This document shows, piece after piece, positions 54,049-64,000 of a stretch of 64,000 bases of DNA. Where the stretch lies: positions 62,001 through 126,000 of the forward strand of contig NC_021289.1 of the NCBI RefSeq assembly GCF_000402035.1. The letters run 5' to 3'. The DNA is from Caballeronia insecticola. GTDB taxonomy: Bacteria; Pseudomonadota; Gammaproteobacteria; Burkholderiales; Burkholderiaceae. Each line of letters starts with the position of its first letter. The first letter of the stretch is position 1. The notes under the pieces were generated by a model that was given only the letters and a program-made list of their open reading frames with translations, made no database searches and had not been told where the DNA came from. Position numbers and translations under genes: made by a program.

Positions 54049-55164
54049 ATGCGGTTCATCGGTAAAGGCCTGGTCGGGGCGACGGTTGCGCTGGCTGTGG
54101 GCAGCGCGGCGGCGCAGTCGAGCGTCACGCTGTATGGCGTAGCGGACACGTTCTTCCAGTTTCTCGACAACGGCGGACAGAAGTCCTGGTCGTTGAGAAG
54201 CGGAGGCAACAGCGGCTCGCTTTTCGGCCTGAAGGGCACGGAGAATCTGGGCGGCGGCCTCTCGGCAATTTTCACGCTCGAGAACGGCTACAACATCAAT
54301 AACGGCACCTTTCTCGCGGACTCGTCGGCGATGTTTTATCGTCAGGCGTGGCTCGGGCTGACGCACGACAAATATGGCACGCTCAGTCTCGGGCGCCAGT
54401 ATCAGCCGACCTTCTGGGTGCTGTATCCGACCGATCCGCTGCGCGCGAACGAAATGCTCTCGCCGCTCGCCGCTGCGTCGCAGAGTGTCGATCGCAACAC
54501 GATGGGCGTGCAGACCGGCGGCGGCCGTTCGAGCAATGCCATCGTGTATAAGAGTCCGAACCTGCTCGGCTTCCAGATGTGGGCGATGTACGCGCTTTCG
54601 GCCACCGTCTCGCAGCCCATTCCGCAAGTCACCGGCAACATGCTCGACGTCGCCGCGACTTATTCGGGCTACGGCTTGTACGCGGGATTAGCGTATCAAT
54701 TTCAGCATCCCGGATCGAAGACTTTCCCCGGCTTGCCCGCCGCGCTCAACACGGTTTCGACCAAGCACTACACGGGCGCAGTCGGATATCGCTTCGGCAT
54801 CGTCAATCTGACGTTCAACTATGCGTATCACCAGCCCGACGATGCGCCCGCAAATTCGCTCGCCGCTCGCCTGAACGCCGTGCATTCGTTCAGCGTGATG
54901 GAAGCCGGCGCCACGATCCAGGCAACGCCGTTCGACACGATCGAGATTGCCGGCCTTCAACGCGTCGTGCGCGGCGTGCACGACAACGCGTGGGGCGTGC
55001 AACTGGGCGTGGACCACAGTCTCTCCAAGCGGACGGCGCTCTATGCACGCGCGGGCTACATCAAGAACAACGGCACCGCGACGATCAGCTGGCCCGGCAT
55101 CACGACGAACGGCATCGATGCGCCTCAGACGCTCGTCGGGGTCGGCATGACGCATCGCTTCTGA
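54049..55164 (+). CDS. trimeric outer-membrane porin
   Basis: 371-residue porin with signal peptide MRFIGKGLVGATVALAVGSA then AAQSSVTLYGVADTF. Barrel markers GLKGTENLGGGLSAIFTLENG, FYRQAWLGLTHDKYGTLSLGRQY, and C-terminus LVGVGMTHRF. GAGGAGAC precedes the ATG at 54049, ruling out the earlier GTG at 54001. Divergent from MocR. It differs clearly from the other two porins in loop sequence, so a separate specificity is likely. Confidence 0.94.
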   Translation: MRFIGKGLVGATVALAVGSAAAQSSVTLYGVADTFFQFLDNGGQKSWSLRSGGNSGSLFGLKGTENLGGGLSAIFTLENGYNINNGTFLADSSAMFYRQAWLGLTHDKYGTLSLGRQYQPTFWVLYPTDPLRANEMLSPLAAASQSVDRNTMGVQTGGGRSSNAIVYKSPNLLGFQMWAMYALSATVSQPIPQVTGNMLDVAATYSGYGLYAGLAYQFQHPGSKTFPGLPAALNTVSTKHYTGAVGYRFGIVNLTFNYAYHQPDDAPANSLAARLNAVHSFSVMEAGATIQATPFDTIEIAGLQRVVRGVHDNAWGVQLGVDHSLSKRTALYARAGYIKNNGTATISWPGITTNGIDAPQTLVGVGMTHRF

Positions 55165-55228
55165 TTTCGTCGCGCGCGGACACTGCGGCGTCTGCGCATC
55201 GTCCATTCTCATCAGGTTAATCAAGGCA

Positions 55229-55591
55229 ATGAACACCACTCGAATTGCACATTTCGCACAACTCACGTCATGCGCGCTCGTGATCGCCGTTTCTTCATTC
55301 GCTCACGCACAAGCCGACGGTCCCGCATCGGCCACGGCGGAGGCGTCGAAAGCGGCGTCGAGCGTATCGTCGAAGGCGGAGGATCGCGCGTTGCGCCGCC
55401 GCGTTCTGACGGCGCTCGGCAAGGCCAAGGGCATGCGCGCGACCGGCATCACCGTTCGCGCGAAGGGCGGCGCCGTGCTGCTCGAAGGCTGGGTGCCGGA
55501 GGAAGCGCAGATCGAACAGGCGACGCGCGTCGCGCAGGGCGTGCCCGGCGTGCAATCCGTGCGCAATGAGCTGACGCTTTCGACCTTCTGA
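55229..55591 (+). CDS. BON-domain exported protein, 120 aa
   Basis: Signal peptide (LTSCALVIAVSSFAHAQA), a Ser/Ala-rich linker, then one BON domain (RRRVLTALGKAKGMRATGIT, VRAKGGAVLLEGWVPEE, VAQGVPGVQSVRNELTL). BON domains bind membranes or phospholipids and are often stress-induced in the periplasm. 64 bp behind the porin on the same strand. A strong terminator follows. Confidence 0.88.
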   Translation: MNTTRIAHFAQLTSCALVIAVSSFAHAQADGPASATAEASKAASSVSSKAEDRALRRRVLTALGKAKGMRATGITVRAKGGAVLLEGWVPEEAQIEQATRVAQGVPGVQSVRNELTLSTF

Positions 55592-55626
55592 CGTCTTTTC
55601 GACTTACGCACGCGTCACCTCAAAAC

Positions 55627-55660
55627 GAGCGCGATGTCATGCACATCGCGCTCTTTTTTT
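55627..55660 (+). terminator. factor-independent terminator
   Basis: GAGCGCGATGT at 55627-55637 pairs with ACATCGCGCTC at 55643-55653 (loop CATGC), followed by seven T. It ends the porin/BON transcription unit. Confidence 0.93.
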
Positions 55661-55837
55661 GCGTCTGCACGCTTCAGACGATGATCCCGCGCAATGTGTC
55701 ACACCGCGCGGACAGTGTGTCTCCGTGCGGCCACCGCGCGCACCGGCCGCTGGCTGATCGAGGGCGATGGCATCGTCCTTGCATGTGGACGTTCCCTCGA
55801 TCTTCCGAACCTCGTTCAGCCCTGAAAGGAGAGCCCC

Positions 55838-56371
55838 ATGAGTCTGGATCTGACGTTCCGCGCAGGCGAAGCCACCGTGCTCGCTGCTCCCGGACAAACG
55901 ACCGATGCGATGCCCGAAATTCTGATTGGCCGCGTCGACGGGCCGGTCGGTCACGCGTTCGCCAACATGATGGCGCAGTCCAAAGGCCACACCGCGATGT
56001 TCGCGATACGCGCGTGCAATCAGATGGTCCGCCCCGCGACGATGATCGTCCCGAAAGTGACGCTCAAGGACATGGCGAATATCGATCTGTTCGGCGGCGT
56101 GGTGCAATCGGCGACGGCGGATGCGGTCGTCGATTGTCTGATCGACGGCATCTTGCCGAAGGATCAGGCCAACGAGTTGTGCATCATCAGTCTTGTGTGG
56201 ATCGATCCGCGCTGCGCGACCGACGCGAATCTCGACAAGAAGGACATGTACCGCACCAATTACGAAGCGACGAAGCTCGCTATCCAGCGCGCGATGAGCA
56301 ACGAGCCGAGCGTGGAGACGCTCATCGCCAATCGGCACAGCATCAAGCACGACATGGACGACTGGAGTTGA
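55838..56371 (+). CDS. Fae-family protein lacking the catalytic His
   Basis: 177 residues of the Fae family: MPEILIGRVDGPVGHAFANM, RPATMIVPKVTLKDMANIDL, NYEATKLAIQRAMSNEPSVE. Where Fae has AHIxLIxG, this protein reads AMPEILIG, so Met25 replaces the catalytic His. AAAGGAGAG precedes the ATG. A second Fae-family gene with the His is at 22289-22801. It may bind an aldehyde or folate-like cofactor without catalysing condensation, or serve as a sensor; function unknown. Confidence 0.82.
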   Translation: MSLDLTFRAGEATVLAAPGQTTDAMPEILIGRVDGPVGHAFANMMAQSKGHTAMFAIRACNQMVRPATMIVPKVTLKDMANIDLFGGVVQSATADAVVDCLIDGILPKDQANELCIISLVWIDPRCATDANLDKKDMYRTNYEATKLAIQRAMSNEPSVETLIANRHSIKHDMDDWS

Positions 56372-59035
<2,664 letters not shown>

Positions 59036-59064
59036 GCGGCAGCTTTTTAGCAACTGCACGCCGG

Positions 59065-59093
59065 ACGGCGGCTCTTCGGAGCCGCCGTTTTTT
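59065..59093 (+). terminator. factor-independent terminator with UUCG tetraloop
   Basis: ACGGCGGCTC at 59065-59074 pairs with GAGCCGCCGT at 59079-59088 around TTCG, followed by TTTTT. Strong katG terminator. Confidence 0.95.
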
Positions 59094-59184
59094 CATGCGC
59101 GTTCACATCATGTGACGCACGAATTTTCAGCGAATCGCGTATTGTCTACGCTTGACTCGTTCGTTCATCGACTGGAGACATGAC

Positions 59185-60009
59185 ATGCCCCGCACCGTCG
59201 CCGAGAAACGCGCCGCCTTTCGCGCGCTGCACGAATCAGGCTGTTTCATGTTGCCGAATCCCTGGGATGTCGGCTCCGCGCGCTATCTCGAATCGCTCGG
59301 TTTCAAGGCGCTCGCAACCACCAGTTCCGGCTTCGCGTGGTCTCGCGGACACGCCGACAATCACATGACGCGCGATGCGGTGCTCGCTCATCTGCGCGAG
59401 ATCGTCGGGGCGACCGATTTGCCCGTGAACGCGGACTTCGAAAGCGGCTTCGGCGCCACGCCGGATGACGTTGCGCAGAGCGTGAAGCTCGCAATCGAAA
59501 CGGGCGTCGCAGGTTTGTCGATCGAAGATTCGACCGGCGACGAAGCCGCGCCGCTGTTTCCGATCGACGTTGCCGTGCAGCGCATGAAGGCCGCGCGGCG
59601 CGCTATCGATGAGCGCGGCGGCGACACCTTGCTCGTCGGCCGCGCGGAGAATTTCTTCGCGGGCAAGCCCGATCTCGACGATGCCATCGCGCGTCTCAAA
59701 GCCTATTCCGACGCGGGCGCCGACTGTCTGTATGCGCCCGGCATCAAGACGCGCGAGCAGATCGAAGCGGTCGTGAAGGCGCTCGCGCCGAAGCCGGTGA
59801 ATCTGCTGATCGGCGGCGTGTCGGAGTTCGCGTTGAGCGACGTGGCCGCGCTTGGCGTGCGGCGCGTGAGCGTCGGCGGAGGGCTGGCGCGCGTGGCGTG
59901 GGGCGGCTTCATGCGCGCGGCGCAAGGTCTCGTCGACGGGCGTTTCGACGGCTTCAAGGACGCCGCCGCGGGCGACGCTCTCAACGGAATTTTCGACAAA
60001 CGCGCATAG
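59185..60009 (+). CDS. isocitrate lyase/PEP mutase superfamily protein (no KKCGH motif)
   Basis: 274 residues with the superfamily barrel: FMLPNPWDVGSARYLESLGF, LATTSSGFAWSRG, VNADFESGFG and GVAGLSIEDSTG. Metal-binding Asp residues are present, but the KKCGH loop of true lyases is not, so it is more likely a PEP-mutase-like hydrolase or decarboxylase. GGAG lies 7 nt before the ATG at 59185, which decides the start. It is 27 bp before the RidA gene, so they may be one operon. Confidence 0.85.
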   Translation: MPRTVAEKRAAFRALHESGCFMLPNPWDVGSARYLESLGFKALATTSSGFAWSRGHADNHMTRDAVLAHLREIVGATDLPVNADFESGFGATPDDVAQSVKLAIETGVAGLSIEDSTGDEAAPLFPIDVAVQRMKAARRAIDERGGDTLLVGRAENFFAGKPDLDDAIARLKAYSDAGADCLYAPGIKTREQIEAVVKALAPKPVNLLIGGVSEFALSDVAALGVRRVSVGGGLARVAWGGFMRAAQGLVDGRFDGFKDAAAGDALNGIFDKRA

Positions 60010-60036
60010 CGCGACAAGGCAAAGGAAACGATCGAT

Positions 60037-60435
60037 ATGGCTCGCGAAATCATCCGTGTCGAACCGCTTTCGACCTGGCTCGAACGATTCAAGGCGCCGA
60101 CCTCCGCGGTCACGCGCCACGGCGACACGGTCTATGTGTCCGGCTTTCCGCCTTTCGATCCGGCGACGGGAGAAATCGTTGCAAATGCAACTATCGAGCG
60201 GCAGACCGAACTCGTGCTGGAGCAGTTGAAGCTGTGTGTGGAAGCGGCGGGTTCCTCGCTGGATCAGGTGCTGAAGTGCAATGTCTATTGCACGTCCGTC
60301 GATGCGTTCGGCACGGTCAACGCGGTCTATGCGCGCTTCTTCGGCCCCAATCCGCCCGCGCGCATTTTCGTCAATGTTCCGGCGTGGCCGGGCGGCTTCG
60401 ACATCGAGATCGATTGCGTCGCGGCGGTGGCCTGA
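60037..60435 (+). CDS. RidA-family protein
   Basis: 132 residues of the YjgF/YER057c/UK114 family: TVYVSGFPPFDPATGEIV, QTELVLEQLKLCVEAAGSSLDQVLKCNVY and ARIFVNVPAWPGGFDIEID. The Arg in PARIF is the usual ligand-binding residue of RidA. It hydrolyses reactive enamine/imine intermediates, here possibly related to the neighbouring PEP-mutase family enzyme. AAAGGAAAC precedes the ATG. Its stop codon lies in a terminator stem. Confidence 0.88.
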   Translation: MAREIIRVEPLSTWLERFKAPTSAVTRHGDTVYVSGFPPFDPATGEIVANATIERQTELVLEQLKLCVEAAGSSLDQVLKCNVYCTSVDAFGTVNAVYARFFGPNPPARIFVNVPAWPGGFDIEIDCVAAVA

Positions 60436-60459
60436 GCTTCGGCATCGCGAAGCTCAGGC
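60430..60459. terminator. bidirectional hairpin containing the RidA stop codon
   Basis: GCCTGAGCTTCG at 60430-60441 pairs perfectly with CGAAGCTCAGGC at 60448-60459 (loop GCATCG). It lies between convergent genes and includes the TGA stop of RidA. No T run follows on either strand. Confidence 0.7.
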
Positions 60460-60469
60460 GTGGCGTGCG

Positions 60470-61348
60470 TCAATCGGCGTGCGCCCGGTCGAACGCCCAG
60501 ACTTCGGGGAAGCCCATCAGCTCGCACATCTCCGAGAACGGGTACATGCCGCTCGCCGCGCCTTCGGTGCCCTTGCGCGCGAGAATCTCGCCGTACACGT
60601 CCTTGAGCGCCTTCGCCACCGTTAGAAAACCCGACGCCGGATAGATCGCCAGCGAGAAGCCGAGCTTCTGCAATTCGTCGGGCGCGAGTTGCGGCGTCCT
60701 GCCGCCTTCGACCACATTGACGAGCAGCGGCATGTCGAACGTGCTGCCGATCTTCGCCAGTTCTTCCACGCTCTCCGGCGATTCGACGAACAGCACATCG
60801 GCGCCTGCCTTCGCGTATGCGTCGGCGCGGCGCAGCGCTTCATCGAGCCCGAGCGACGTGCGCGCGTCCGTTCTCGCGACGATCTGAAAATTGCGGTCGC
60901 TGCGGCTCTCCACCGCGACCTTGATCTTGCGCACCATGTCTTCGAGCGCGATCACGCGGCGGCCCGGCGTATGGCCGCATTTCTTGGGGAATTCCTGATC
61001 TTCGAGCTGGATACCGGCGGCGCCCGCCTGTTCGTAGCCGTGCACGGTATGCGCGACGTTGAGCAGGCCGCCGTAGCCCGTGTCGCCGTCGCAGATCATC
61101 GGCGTCTTCGTGCCGCCGCAGAATGCCGCGACGCGATTCACCATGTCGGTGTACGTGGCGAGCCCGGCATCCGGAAGCCCGAGATAGGACGCGACGGTGC
61201 CGAAGCCCGTCATGTAAAGACAGTCGAAGCCCATCGAGTCGGCCATCTTCGCGGAGATCATGTCGAAAATGCCGGGCGCGGTGACGATCTCCTTGCGCGC
61301 GAAACGTGCCTTCAACGCCTGACGCTTGCTTTCATTCGTGACGCTCAT
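60470..61348 (-). CDS. isocitrate lyase/PEP mutase superfamily lyase (KKCGH motif)
   Basis: 292 residues. The catalytic KKCGHTPGR loop with Cys124 identifies a C-C bond lyase of the methylisocitrate/dimethylmalate lyase type. Asp87 and Asp89 in PMICDGDTGYGG bind Mg2+. The N-terminal MTGFGTVASYLGLPDAGLATY is typical. It would cleave a substituted malate or isocitrate to pyruvate or oxaloacetate plus an acid. It is 19 bp behind an MFS carrier and under a GntR regulator. Confidence 0.9.
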   Translation of the reverse strand: MSVTNESKRQALKARFARKEIVTAPGIFDMISAKMADSMGFDCLYMTGFGTVASYLGLPDAGLATYTDMVNRVAAFCGGTKTPMICDGDTGYGGLLNVAHTVHGYEQAGAAGIQLEDQEFPKKCGHTPGRRVIALEDMVRKIKVAVESRSDRNFQIVARTDARTSLGLDEALRRADAYAKAGADVLFVESPESVEELAKIGSTFDMPLLVNVVEGGRTPQLAPDELQKLGFSLAIYPASGFLTVAKALKDVYGEILARKGTEGAASGMYPFSEMCELMGFPEVWAFDRAHAD

Positions 61349-61367
61349 GACGGTTCCTCAGTAAGTT

Positions 61368-62789
61368 TCAACGTTGCGATTCATGCGACAGCGACGACGT
61401 CGCGAGTGCGCCGTCGAGATCGGTCGAAGGCGCGATGTCTTCGAGCGAGCGGCGATTCGTCTCGATGCCGAACACCGCGAGCACGAGCGCCATCACGACG
61501 AGCGCGCCGATGATCATCGACAACACGTCTTTCACGCCGCCCGCCGTATACATCACGACGACGAGCTGCGGCGCGAAGATGCCCGTGATGCGTCCCGCGC
61601 AACCCGCGATGCCGTTCGCGCGCATGCGGTTCTCGGTCGCGAAGAGCTCGGGGATATACGTGGCGATGCCGAGCGCGACCATCAGATAGGTGAGCGTGAA
61701 GAGCAGGAAGCCGAGCAGCGTCGCCATTTCGACGCCGGTCGAATGTCCGTAGAGCCAGCCGACGACCGCCGCCAGCGCGGACACCGCAATGAGCCCGTTC
61801 TTGCGTCCGACGCGGTCGGCGATCAGCACGCCCACAAGCGCGCCAGCCGGCCCGCCGAGCGCCATCAACGACGAATAGCCGAGCGACGACGCCATGCCGA
61901 CGCCCTGCTTCATCAGGAACGTCGGGACCCAGACGATAAAGCCGTAGATCACCATGTTGACCGCGACCTGCACGACGATCGACACGAACGTGCGGCGAAT
62001 CAGCGAGGGCGAGAAGAGTTCGAGCAGCGTGGTTTTCTTGGTCACGGTGCGCGGCGCATCGGTGATGGGCGGCAGCGGCGCGCGCCGCGACGACTCTTCC
62101 TCGGCGGCGCGCAGGATCGCTTCGGCTTCCTCGTAACGGCCTTTCGATTCGAGCCAGCGCGGCGATTCGGGCATCTTCTTGCGGATCACCCACACGATCA
62201 TCGCGCCGACGCCGACAATGGCGAACATCGCACGCCAGCCGATCGTCGGGATGATGAGATAGCCGAGAAACGTCGAGAAGAACAGCGCCGAGTTCGTGAT
62301 GAGCGACAGATACGCCGACCACTTGCCGCGCACCGCAGGCGGCATGAACTCGCCGACCGACCCGTAACCCACGACGATTTCCGCGCCCAGTCCGAGCCCC
62401 ATGAAGAAGCGGCACACGATGAGCCACGTCATGTTCGGTGCGAACGCTCCGGCAATCGATGCGAGTCCGAAGACCGCGAGATTGAACTGATACGTGAACT
62501 TGCGGCCTTTCGCGTCGCCGAGCACGCCGGCGGTGAAGGCGCCGAGCAACATGCCGATGAACGTCGACGAGAGGAACGCGGCGTTCAGTTGCATCGTCGA
62601 CCAGCCGGTTTTCGCGAGCGCGCCGAGCACGCCGCCCGCGAGATAAATGTCGAACGAATCGAGGAACATGCCCGCGCCGATCAGCCATAGCACGCGCTTG
62701 TGAAAGCCGGAGATCGGCAGGCGGTCGAGGCGCGGACCGGCGCTGACCGAGCTTATCGTGGTGGCGGCGGTGCCGTCGGTGCTCAGCAT
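61368..62789 (-). CDS. MFS transporter, sugar-porter-like
   Basis: 473 residues with 12 predicted TM helices. AGVLGDAKGRKFTYQF lies after helix 2, and PESPRWLESKGRYEEAEAIL is in the central loop, as in sugar/organic-acid porters. It imports the acid or precursor degraded by the lyase behind it. ATG at 62789 is 72 bp downstream of the GntR stop. Confidence 0.9.
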   Translation of the reverse strand: MLSTDGTAATTISSVSAGPRLDRLPISGFHKRVLWLIGAGMFLDSFDIYLAGGVLGALAKTGWSTMQLNAAFLSSTFIGMLLGAFTAGVLGDAKGRKFTYQFNLAVFGLASIAGAFAPNMTWLIVCRFFMGLGLGAEIVVGYGSVGEFMPPAVRGKWSAYLSLITNSALFFSTFLGYLIIPTIGWRAMFAIVGVGAMIVWVIRKKMPESPRWLESKGRYEEAEAILRAAEEESSRRAPLPPITDAPRTVTKKTTLLELFSPSLIRRTFVSIVVQVAVNMVIYGFIVWVPTFLMKQGVGMASSLGYSSLMALGGPAGALVGVLIADRVGRKNGLIAVSALAAVVGWLYGHSTGVEMATLLGFLLFTLTYLMVALGIATYIPELFATENRMRANGIAGCAGRITGIFAPQLVVVMYTAGGVKDVLSMIIGALVVMALVLAVFGIETNRRSLEDIAPSTDLDGALATSSLSHESQR

Positions 62790-62861
62790 GTCGTGTCTCC
62801 ATTGTCGCTGCGGCGACTATCTAACGACGGTTCAAATGCTGTCTGCTCGAAGCGCCGCCGT

Positions 62862-63569
62862 TCACGCGGAGGCGGAATGCTCTCTGTCGTAGCGGTCGAG
62901 CACCGCCTTTTCGGCGGCGAGAATATGGCAGCGCGTGACGGCTTCCGCCCACGCGGTATTGCGCTGTTCGAGCGCAAGAACGATCTCGACATGCTGGCGC
63001 GCGCTGCGCTCGCGGTCGGCGTCGCTGTAGGTGTCGAACGTCCACTTGATGAGCGGCGTTTCCTTCATCGACTTGAGCGAGCGATCGAGGCGCGCGTTGT
63101 TCGCGGCGGCCGTGATGATCGCGTGGAATTCGCCGTTCGCGGTGAACCAGGCTTCGCATGTCTCGTGCGTCGATGGACGCTGCGTGATCGCGAGCATCGC
63201 ATCGGCAAGCGTTTTGAGGCGCGCGATGTCGGCCGCGCTGATCGCGAGCGCCGCGCGCCCGGCCAGATACGGCTCGATCAAAAGCCGCGCTTCGAAGATC
63301 TCGCGCGCGTCCTGCAAGGTCCACGCCTTCACGCGCACGCCGTAGTTCGCGCGCGTTTCGACCCAGCCTTCGGCGTCGAGGCGGCGCAGGGCTTCGCGCA
63401 CCGGCGTGCGGCTTACGCCGAGACTTCTGGCGAGTTGTTCCTCGCGCAGATACTGGCCTGCGCCGTATTGCCCGCCCGCCAGCGCGTGCTTGATCGCGGC
63501 GTAGACGTCATCCGCCGAACGGGCCGGTTCGGGCAAGATTGTATGCAAAGCGGCCTCAGTCTGCGACAC
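62862..63569 (-). CDS. GntR-family regulator, FCD class
   Basis: 235 residues with a GTG start; GGAG lies 4 nt upstream, a bit close. The winged helix has LREEQLARSLGVSRTPVREALRRLDAEGW, and the FCD effector domain has FEARLLIEPYLAGRAAL and a His in FTANGEFHAIITAA. It opens the MFS-lyase operon and probably controls it. Two ATTGTATGCAA boxes flank its start. Confidence 0.9.
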   Translation of the reverse strand: MSQTEAALHTILPEPARSADDVYAAIKHALAGGQYGAGQYLREEQLARSLGVSRTPVREALRRLDAEGWVETRANYGVRVKAWTLQDAREIFEARLLIEPYLAGRAALAISAADIARLKTLADAMLAITQRPSTHETCEAWFTANGEFHAIITAAANNARLDRSLKSMKETPLIKWTFDTYSDADRERSARQHVEIVLALEQRNTAWAEAVTRCHILAAEKAVLDRYDREHSASA

Positions 63570-63612
63570 GACGCTCCAGTTTTATGCGTTTGACAGGACC
63601 ATTGTATGCAAT
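63538..63612. promoter_or_regulatory. two ATTGTATGCAA repeats, likely GntR operators
   Basis: ATTGTATGCAAA at 63538-63549, just inside the GntR gene, and ATTGTATGCAAT at 63601-63612, upstream of its start. They match the near-palindromic ATTGTATnCAAT boxes bound by FCD-type GntR regulators, suggesting autoregulation. Confidence 0.6.
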
Positions 63613-63652
63613 GTGGGCGCAATGAAACGTGGGGATTTCCCGCAGTGTTCGC

Positions 63653-64000
63653 TTACTTCGGGCGCTTGGCCATGTAGCCAAGATAGGCGATAAGCGCGTC
63701 GAGATCGCTGTCGCTGAGCGCGTTTTTGTCGAAAGGGGGCATTTTCATGTCGGGCCACGCGCGAATCGACTTCGGATCGCGGATGAACGACTTCAGCACC
63801 CACGGCTGAAAGTATTCGGTCGGATTGTGCGGGCGTCCGAGGTCGGGGCCCATCGATGCATCGCCGGCGCCGTTCATCTTGTGGCAGACCATGCACTGCG
63901 TCGCTAACACGCTCTGGCCGCGGCGCACCGGCGAATTCGCGGGCACGTTCTTGTCGACGGCGAGCTGCGGCCAGCGCGCGGCGAGCGTCTGCGCAATGCG
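63653..64000 (-). CDS. c-type cytochrome (5' end beyond window)
   Basis: Class I cytochrome c domain with the haem site CMVCH in VLATQCMVCHKMNGAG and an axial Met in DMKMPPFDKNALSDSDLDAL. The frame continues to the right edge (reading upstream AAAGTWPQLAVDKN-like residues: RIAQTLAARWPQLAVDKN before VPANSP). So the GTG at 63946 is not the start and the gene is 5' truncated here. Two GPDLGRPHNPTEYF and FQPWVLKSFIRDPKS segments are family-typical. The end AKRPK is complete. Confidence 0.85.
   Translation of the reverse strand, partial: RIAQTLAARWPQLAVDKNVPANSPVRRGQSVLATQCMVCHKMNGAGDASMGPDLGRPHNPTEYFQPWVLKSFIRDPKSIRAWPDMKMPPFDKNALSDSDLDALIAYLGYMAKRPK

Overview
The window is a GC-rich bacterial chromosome or chromid segment. 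Its gene content points to Burkholderiales, most likely the Caballeronia/Paraburkholderia group: three trimeric porins of the Burkholderia type (signal peptide then QSSVTLYG, ending HRF or HAF), many LysR, GntR and MocR regulators, MFS carriers for organic acids, and small proteins typical of that genus. Identification is from protein sequence recognition only; no search was run. No rRNA, tRNA, CRISPR array, intact IS or prophage was seen.

Layout. 1-9123: an MBL-fold hydrolase cut by the window edge, small hypothetical genes, a porin, an orphan bacteriophytochrome histidine kinase and a DUF2145 pair. 9124-18297: a porin divergent from a catabolic operon (aldehyde dehydrogenase, MFS, enolase-superfamily dehydratase, GMC oxidoreductase) followed by two GcvA-type LysR genes. 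18305-22801: a minus-strand operon of a formaldehyde-activating-enzyme (Fae) homologue, aldo/keto reductase, semialdehyde dehydrogenase and MFS carrier. 22802-25027: a heptamer tandem repeat, a degenerate phosphopantetheinyl-transferase-like gene, a PAP2 phosphatase and a BamE-like lipoprotein. 25091-30046: a sulfonate/nitrate-type ABC importer divergent from a TctDE-like two-component system. 30047-33258: an AT-richer accessory stretch with an astacin-like lipoprotein protease, a small exported protein and a decayed gene. 33272-37601: PTS genes for N-acetylglucosamine (EIICB plus EIIA-HPr-EI). 37602-40551: a second decayed stretch with an IS256-family remnant, a TPR glycosyltransferase-like gene broken by one TGA, and two small genes.

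40672-48958 is the most coherent catabolic block: MFS, FAD amino-acid oxidase, DapA-family deaminase, 4-hydroxyproline epimerase, amidohydrolase and GntR, convergent with both subunits of aconitase X. Together these read as catabolism of trans-4-hydroxy-L-proline (epimerise, oxidise, deaminate) and cis-3-hydroxy-L-proline (dehydrate), possibly fed by hydrolysis of hydroxyproline peptides or amides. The alpha-ketoglutarate semialdehyde dehydrogenase and the pyrroline-2-carboxylate reductase those routes need are not in the block.

49050-64000: a pair of transglutaminase-like proteins, small genes, an AhpD-like protein beside a MocR regulator, a porin, a BON-domain protein, a second Fae-like gene lacking the catalytic His, katG, two isocitrate-lyase/PEP-mutase superfamily enzymes flanking a RidA gene, an MFS/GntR operon and a cytochrome c cut by the right edge. 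Clear factor-independent terminators follow the first porin, the BamE-like gene, the BON gene and katG.

The best candidates for something new are the Fae/AKR/ALDH/MFS operon with its His-less Fae paralogue, the hydroxyproline block with its dedicated amidohydrolase, and the heptamer repeat in front of the degenerate PPTase-like gene. The clearest sequence-level oddities are the single-codon TGA in the glycosyltransferase and the IS256 scar upstream of the nag genes.
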